Of a DNA stretch of 64,000 bases, positions 60,346 through 64,000 are shown piece by piece (the first letter of the stretch is position 1; each line of letters starts with the position of its first letter). Under the pieces are notes generated by a model. It saw only the letters and a list, made by a program, of their open reading frames with translations, ran no database searches and had not been told where the DNA came from. Source of the DNA: Kitasatospora sp. NBC_00458 (lineage in GTDB: Bacteria > Actinomycetota > Actinomycetes > Streptomycetales > Streptomycetaceae). The translations under genes were made by a program, and so were the position numbers. Where the stretch lies: positions 5,233,001-5,297,000 of the forward strand of contig NZ_CP107904.1 in the NCBI RefSeq assembly GCF_036013975.1. The letters are read 5' to 3'.

Positions 60346-61815
60346 GTGAGTGCCAATTCGCCTGCCGCCGTTGTCGTGCTCGCCGCCGGTGGTGGGACCA
60401 GGATGAAGTCGAACAGCCTGCCGAAGGTGCTGCACGAGGTGTGCGGCCGGTCGCTGGTCGGCCACGCGGTGGCGGCCGCGGAGGAGCTGACGCCGGAGCA
60501 CCTGGTCGTGGTGGTCGGCCACCTGCGGGAGAAGGTCAGCGAGCACCTGGCGTCCCGTCACCCGGCGGCCCGCGCCGTCGTGCAGGAGGAGCAGAACGGC
60601 ACCGGACACGCCGTGCGGACCGCGCTGGAGGCGCTGGCCGCCGACGGGGTCGAGCTGGCCGGCACGGTGATCGTCACCACCGGGGACGCGCCGCTGCTGA
60701 CCGGGGACACGCTGCGCGCGCTGGCCGGTGCCCACACCTCGCAGGGCAACGGTGTCACGGTGCTGACCGCCGTGGTGCCCGACCCCTTCGGCTACGGCCG
60801 GATCCTGCGGGACGGCGTGGACGGCGCGGTCGCGGCGATCGTCGAGGAGAAGGACGCCTCGGACGCCCAGCGGGCGATCGACGAGATCAACTCGGGGGTC
60901 TTCGCCTTCGACGCCGAGCTGCTGGTGCGGGCGCTCGCCGAGGTCACCACCGACAACGTGCAGGGCGAGGAGTACCTGACCGACACCCTGGAGATCCTGC
61001 GCAAGGCGGGCCACCGGGTGGGCGCCGTGGTCGCCGCCGACTACCGGGACATCCTCGGCATCAACGACCGGGTGCAGCTGGCCCACGCCCGCCGGCTGCT
61101 CAACGACCGGCTGCTGGAGCGCGCGATGCGGGCCGGTGTCACCGTGGTGGACCCGGCGACCACCTGGTTCGACGTCCAGGTGTCGTACGAGCCGGACGCG
61201 GTGGTGCTGCCCAACACCCAGCTGCAGGGCGCCACCCACCTGGGCGAGGGCAGCGAGGTGGGTCCGAACTCGACGATCAAGGACACCCGGATCGGCGCCG
61301 GCGCGCGTGTGACCAACACCACGGCCGACGGCGCCGAGATCGGCGACTTCGCCGCCGCGGGCCCGTACGCGTACCTGCGGCCGGGCGCGAGGCTGGCCCG
61401 GAAGGCCAAGGTCGGCACCTACGTCGAGGTGAAGAACTCCGAGCTGGGCGAGGGCGCCAAGGTGCCGCACCTCTCCTACATCGGCGACGCCACCATCGGC
61501 GAGGGCACCAACGTCGGCGCGGCCTCGGTCACGGTGAACTACGACGGTGTCAACAAGCACCGCACGGTGATCGGGGCGCACTGTCGTACGGGGTCCGACA
61601 ACATGTTCATCGCTCCGGTGACGGTCGGTGACGGCGCTTACACCGCGGCCGGGTCGGTGATCACCAACGACGTCCCCCCGGGTGCGCTCGGAGTGAGCCG
61701 GGCGCAGCAGCGGAACATCGCCGGCTGGGTCGAGCGCAAGCGCCCGGGGACCGCATCGGCGCAGGCCGCGGCGGCTGCCTCGGGTGACGGCGGAGCGGCT
61801 CCCGCGGAGTCCTGA
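60346..61815 (+). CDS. glmU: Bifunctional GlmU: N-acetylglucosamine-1-P uridyltransferase / glucosamine-1-P acetyltransferase
   Basis: A 489-residue enzyme that acetylates glucosamine-1-P and then forms UDP-GlcNAc, the precursor of peptidoglycan. The N-terminal nucleotidyltransferase has VLAAGGGTRMKSNSLPKVLH and VVTTGDAPLLTGDTLRAL; the C-terminal left-handed beta helix has hexapeptide repeats and HLSYIGDATIGEGTNVGAAS, ending in the acetyl-CoA site (VNYDGVNKHRTVIG). Length fits. The GTG at 60346 has GAGGAG 10 bases upstream; TATTGT at 60246 is a likely -10. A hairpin terminator follows. Confidence 0.96.
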   Translation: MSANSPAAVVVLAAGGGTRMKSNSLPKVLHEVCGRSLVGHAVAAAEELTPEHLVVVVGHLREKVSEHLASRHPAARAVVQEEQNGTGHAVRTALEALAADGVELAGTVIVTTGDAPLLTGDTLRALAGAHTSQGNGVTVLTAVVPDPFGYGRILRDGVDGAVAAIVEEKDASDAQRAIDEINSGVFAFDAELLVRALAEVTTDNVQGEEYLTDTLEILRKAGHRVGAVVAADYRDILGINDRVQLAHARRLLNDRLLERAMRAGVTVVDPATTWFDVQVSYEPDAVVLPNTQLQGATHLGEGSEVGPNSTIKDTRIGAGARVTNTTADGAEIGDFAAAGPYAYLRPGARLARKAKVGTYVEVKNSELGEGAKVPHLSYIGDATIGEGTNVGAASVTVNYDGVNKHRTVIGAHCRTGSDNMFIAPVTVGDGAYTAAGSVITNDVPPGALGVSRAQQRNIAGWVERKRPGTASAQAAAAASGDGGAAPAES

Positions 61816-61827
61816 CGGGCCGGGTGC

Positions 61828-61857
61828 CCGTCCGCCGGATGGTCCCGGGGCGGACGG
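61828..61857 (+). terminator. Hairpin terminator after glmU
   Basis: 9-bp stem CCGTCCGCC/GGCGGACGG around a 12-base loop, followed by TTTC. Position is 12 bases beyond the stop. Confidence 0.7.
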
Positions 61858-62014
61858 TTTCTGTGCGGGCGCGTAACCTGGGGGTCATGCGTGCGCCGCA
61901 GGGCCTACCGCCCGTGTCCAGGCGTACCGACAATTACCCCGACCCCTCTCGCCGGCAGGCTGACGCCTGCCCGCGCGGTGCGGACGGGTTCAGCGTCAGC
62001 AACGCGAGGAGACG

Positions 62015-62998
62015 GTGGCAGTGAGCGGGATCACGACGTCGGGCGAGAAGAAGCTGAAGCTCTTCTCCGGCCGTGCCCACCCCGAGCTGGCGAAGGAGGT
62101 GGCCGCGTCGCTGGGTGGGGAGATCGTCCCGACCAAGGCCCTCGACTTCGCCAACGGTGAGATCTACGTCCGCTTCCTGGAGTCGGCCCGAGGTGCCGAC
62201 TGCTTCGTGATGCAGAGCCACACGGCTCCCATCAACCAGTGGATCATGGAACAGCTGATCATGATCGATGCTCTGAAGCGGGCCTCGGCCCGGAGCATCA
62301 CCGCGATCCTGCCGTTCTACGGGTACGCCCGCCAGGACAAGAAGCACCTGGGGCGCGAGCCCATCTCGGCCCGGCTCGTCGCCGACCTGCTGCGGCAGGC
62401 GGGCGCCGACCGGCTGATGGCCGTGGACCTGCACACCGCGCAGATCCAGGGCTTCTTCGACGGCCCGGTGGACCACCTGTTCGCGCTGCCGCTGCTGGCC
62501 GACTACGTGGGCGGGCGGGTCGACCGCTCGAAGCTCACCGTGGTCTCGCCGGACGCCGGTCGGGTGAAGGTGGCCGACCAGTGGTGCGACCGCCTGGACG
62601 CGCCGCTGGCGATCATCCACAAGCGCCGCGACATGACGCAGGCCAACACCATCCTCTCGGCCGAGGTGGTCGGCGACGTCAAGGACCGGGTCTGCGTCCT
62701 GGTCGACGACATGATCGACACCGCCGGCACGATCTGCGCCGCCGCCGACGCGCTGTTCGAGAACGGTGCCGCGGACGTCCTGGTGGCCGCCACCCACGGC
62801 GTGCTCTCCGGCCCGGCGGCCGACCGGCTGAAGAACTCGCGGGTCAGCGAGTTCGTCTTCACCAACACGCTGCCGACCCCGGCCTCGCTCCAGCTGGACA
62901 AGGTCACCACGCTGTCGATCGCCCCGTCGATCGCGGCCGCCATCCGCGAGGTGTTCGAGGAGGGTTCGGTCACCAGCCTCTTCGAGGGCGTGCACTGA
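62015..62998 (+). CDS. prs: Ribose-phosphate pyrophosphokinase (PRPP synthetase)
   Basis: A 327-residue enzyme making PRPP from ribose-5-phosphate and ATP for nucleotide, His and Trp synthesis. Signatures: LFSGRAHPELAKEVAASLGG, FANGEIYVRF, FYGYARQDKKHLGREPIS, VDLHTAQIQGFF, KRRDMT and the PRPP-binding loop VLVDDMIDTAGT. GTG 62015 has GAGGAG four bases before; GTG 62021 is an alternative. TAACCT at 61874-61879 in the 200-base gap after glmU is a possible -10. The glmU-prs-rplY order is the standard actinobacterial one. Confidence 0.97.
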   Translation: MAVSGITTSGEKKLKLFSGRAHPELAKEVAASLGGEIVPTKALDFANGEIYVRFLESARGADCFVMQSHTAPINQWIMEQLIMIDALKRASARSITAILPFYGYARQDKKHLGREPISARLVADLLRQAGADRLMAVDLHTAQIQGFFDGPVDHLFALPLLADYVGGRVDRSKLTVVSPDAGRVKVADQWCDRLDAPLAIIHKRRDMTQANTILSAEVVGDVKDRVCVLVDDMIDTAGTICAAADALFENGAADVLVAATHGVLSGPAADRLKNSRVSEFVFTNTLPTPASLQLDKVTTLSIAPSIAAAIREVFEEGSVTSLFEGVH

Positions 62999-63050
62999 TC
63001 CCCGCGGCCGTGCACCGCCCCTCGCGGGCGTGCACCGGCCGACCCGCGCA

Positions 63051-63083
63051 GGCGGCCCCGGTTCCCTTCGGACCGGGGCCGCC
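63051..63083 (+). terminator. Hairpin terminator after prs
   Basis: 12-bp stem (63051-63062 with 63072-63083) and a 9-base loop. Confidence 0.75.
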
Positions 63084-63089
63084 GCCGAT

Positions 63090-63119
63090 TTCGCGAGAGG
63101 CCACCGGTCCGGTTAGACT
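63090..63119 (+). promoter_or_regulatory. Probable promoter of rplY
   Basis: TTCGCG (63090-63095) and TAGACT (63114-63119) at 18-base spacing. Transcription from here would give a leader of about 200 bases before the rplY start. Confidence 0.5.
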
Positions 63120-63229
63120 CGTGAAACTGCTCGGCGAGGGATGCCGTGTGCCTGCTTGCCGGGTGCCCGCTCCGTGATCGACGCGCTGCCGGCGCCGGAT
63201 TCTTCCGGAATCCGGCAGAAGTCGTTGCG

Positions 63230-63279
63230 CCGCCGAGTGACCCCCGAATGTTATGAGGGTGTGGTCCCGGCGGTTTTTT
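63230..63279 (+). terminator. Intrinsic terminator in the rplY leader (candidate attenuator)
   Basis: CCGCCG pairs with CGGCGG, GACC with GGTC and CCC with GGG around GAATGTTATGA, with small bulges, followed by TTTTTT at 63274-63279. A perfect 9-bp hairpin (63194-63216, loop TTCCG) lies upstream. The T-run ends 45 bases before the rplY GTG, downstream of the likely promoter and of the prs terminator. Confidence 0.65.
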
Positions 63280-63324
63280 CGCGTTGCCTGCACCCCCGCG
63301 CCAGCTTTCACGAGGAGTGCAGTC

Positions 63325-63915
63325 GTGTCCGAGATCCGCCTTGCCGCTGAGACCCGTTCCGAGTTCGGCAAGGGTGCCGCCCGTCGCGCCCGCCGTGCCG
63401 GCTTCGTTCCCGGTGTCGTCTACGGTCACGGCCACGCGCCGGTTCACCTGAACCTGCCCGGCCACGACCTGATGATGGCCCTGAAGACCCCGAACGCCCT
63501 GCTGGTCGTGCCGATCGAGGGCAAGGACGAGTACGTGCTGCCGAAGGCCATCCAGCGTGAGGCCATCAAGCGCACCATCGAGCACGTCGACCTGCTGCTG
63601 GTGAAGCGCGGCGAGAAGGTCACCGTCGAGATCCCGGTCCACACCGAGGGCGAGCTGGCCCCGGGCGGCAACCTGCTGGAGCACGTCCTGCAGGCCCTGC
63701 CGATCGAGGCCGAGGCGACCCACCTGCCCGAGGCCGTCACCGTCTCCGTCGAGGGCCTGGAGGCCGGTGCCTCCGTCCACGCCAAGGACATCACCCTGCC
63801 GGCCGGCGTCACCCTGGCCGTCGACGCCGACGCCGTCGTGCTGCAGGTCATCGCCGCCCAGGCCGCCCCGGTCGAGGACGAGGCCGCCGAGGCCGAGGCC
63901 GGCGCCGAGGCCTGA
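63325..63915 (+). CDS. rplY: 50S ribosomal protein L25 / general stress protein Ctc
   Basis: A 196-residue two-domain L25. The N-terminal 5S-rRNA-binding domain (IRLAAETRSEFGKGAARRAR, GFVPGVVYGHGHAPVHLNL, PKAIQREAIKRTIEHVDLL) is followed by the TL5/CTC C-terminal beta domain (EIPVHTEGELAPGGNLLE, ITLPAGVTLAVDADAVVLQV) and an acidic Glu/Ala tail. Binds 5S rRNA in the large subunit. GTG 63325 has GAGGAG 8 bases upstream. The gene's own leader holds a terminator-like structure. The following gene (likely pth) lies beyond the window; 63916-64000 holds no start that I can place. Confidence 0.95.
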   Translation: MSEIRLAAETRSEFGKGAARRARRAGFVPGVVYGHGHAPVHLNLPGHDLMMALKTPNALLVVPIEGKDEYVLPKAIQREAIKRTIEHVDLLLVKRGEKVTVEIPVHTEGELAPGGNLLEHVLQALPIEAEATHLPEAVTVSVEGLEAGASVHAKDITLPAGVTLAVDADAVVLQVIAAQAAPVEDEAAEAEAGAEA

Positions 63916-64000
63916 GCCTTTCGGCAGGCTTCCCGACAGTCCGCCAGACCGGCCTGTCGAACAGCTTGAGACCGCTGCCCCGGTCGCTCCCCGTACTGGG

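Overview
The window comes from the chromosome of a high-GC Gram-positive actinomycete, most probably a Streptomycetaceae member (Streptomyces or Kitasatospora). The evidence is very GC-rich DNA with coding frames dominated by G/C-ending codons, frequent GTG and occasional TTG starts, an HrdD-type sigma factor, a SepX/GlpR division protein, a mycosin/WXG locus, and an order of conserved genes (glmU, prs, rplY; rsmA, ispE, ABC-F; metG, tatD, rsmA; rsmI beside pmt) that fits a Streptomyces chromosome core. I recognise no phage, insertion sequence, CRISPR array or integrase. Most of the window is chromosomal core with small accessory patches.

Layout. 1-9.3 kb: a truncated YihY/BrkB membrane gene, tRNA-Arg(CCT), a 760-bp stretch with no gene, a PAP2 phosphatase, the sigma factor hrdD with a perfect 36-bp palindromic terminator, mscL next to what looks like the stump of a secreted gene, an FmdB zinc ribbon, an MFS exporter behind a leader terminator, and a K+/H+ antiporter. 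9.3-19.5 kb: penicillin acylase, 5-formyltetrahydrofolate cyclo-ligase, a GGDEF protein, then galU, moeA/glp, moaC, mog, a RimJ-type acetyltransferase with an apparent CTG start, and sepX/glpR. In Corynebacterium the MoeA-like Glp and the membrane protein GlpR (SepX in Streptomyces) are divisome partners, so this set is probably a cell-division module as well as a cofactor operon. 19.5-33.7 kb: tRNA-Ala, a universal stress protein, a secreted vWA protein and its partner, a SEDS/PBP2-type pair, an amino-acid permease, a GT87 mannosyltransferase, a MecA-type penicillin-binding protein and a protein O-mannosyltransferase.

33.7-45 kb holds rsmI, a zinc-ribbon protein, metG, tatD, an Uma2 nuclease-fold protein, rsmA, ispE, an ABC-F ATPase and a FUSC permease. 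45.5-50.6 kb is a small type VII secretion accessory locus (helical protein, 15-codon bridging ORF, WXG/PPE-like protein, mycosin) followed by a metabolite:H+ symporter; codon use in the last two genes departs from their neighbours. 50.8-56.2 kb has tRNA-Thr, two LuxR-type regulators (one with a degenerate receiver), galE and a soluble CapD-like sugar epimerase/dehydratase. 56.3-64 kb has a MarR/methyltransferase divergon with twin operators, a desaturase-TetR operon with a palindromic operator, tRNA-Gln, glmU, prs and rplY, the last behind an attenuator-like leader.

Themes: nucleotide-sugar and envelope supply (galU, galE, glmU, CapD, PMT, GT87), peptidoglycan and division (SEDS, two PBPs, Glp-SepX), translation (four tRNAs, metG, rsmA, rsmI, rplY, ABC-F), and several short regulatory structures in leaders. 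At many genes a -10-like hexamer lies 6-8 bases before the start codon, suggesting leaderless transcription.
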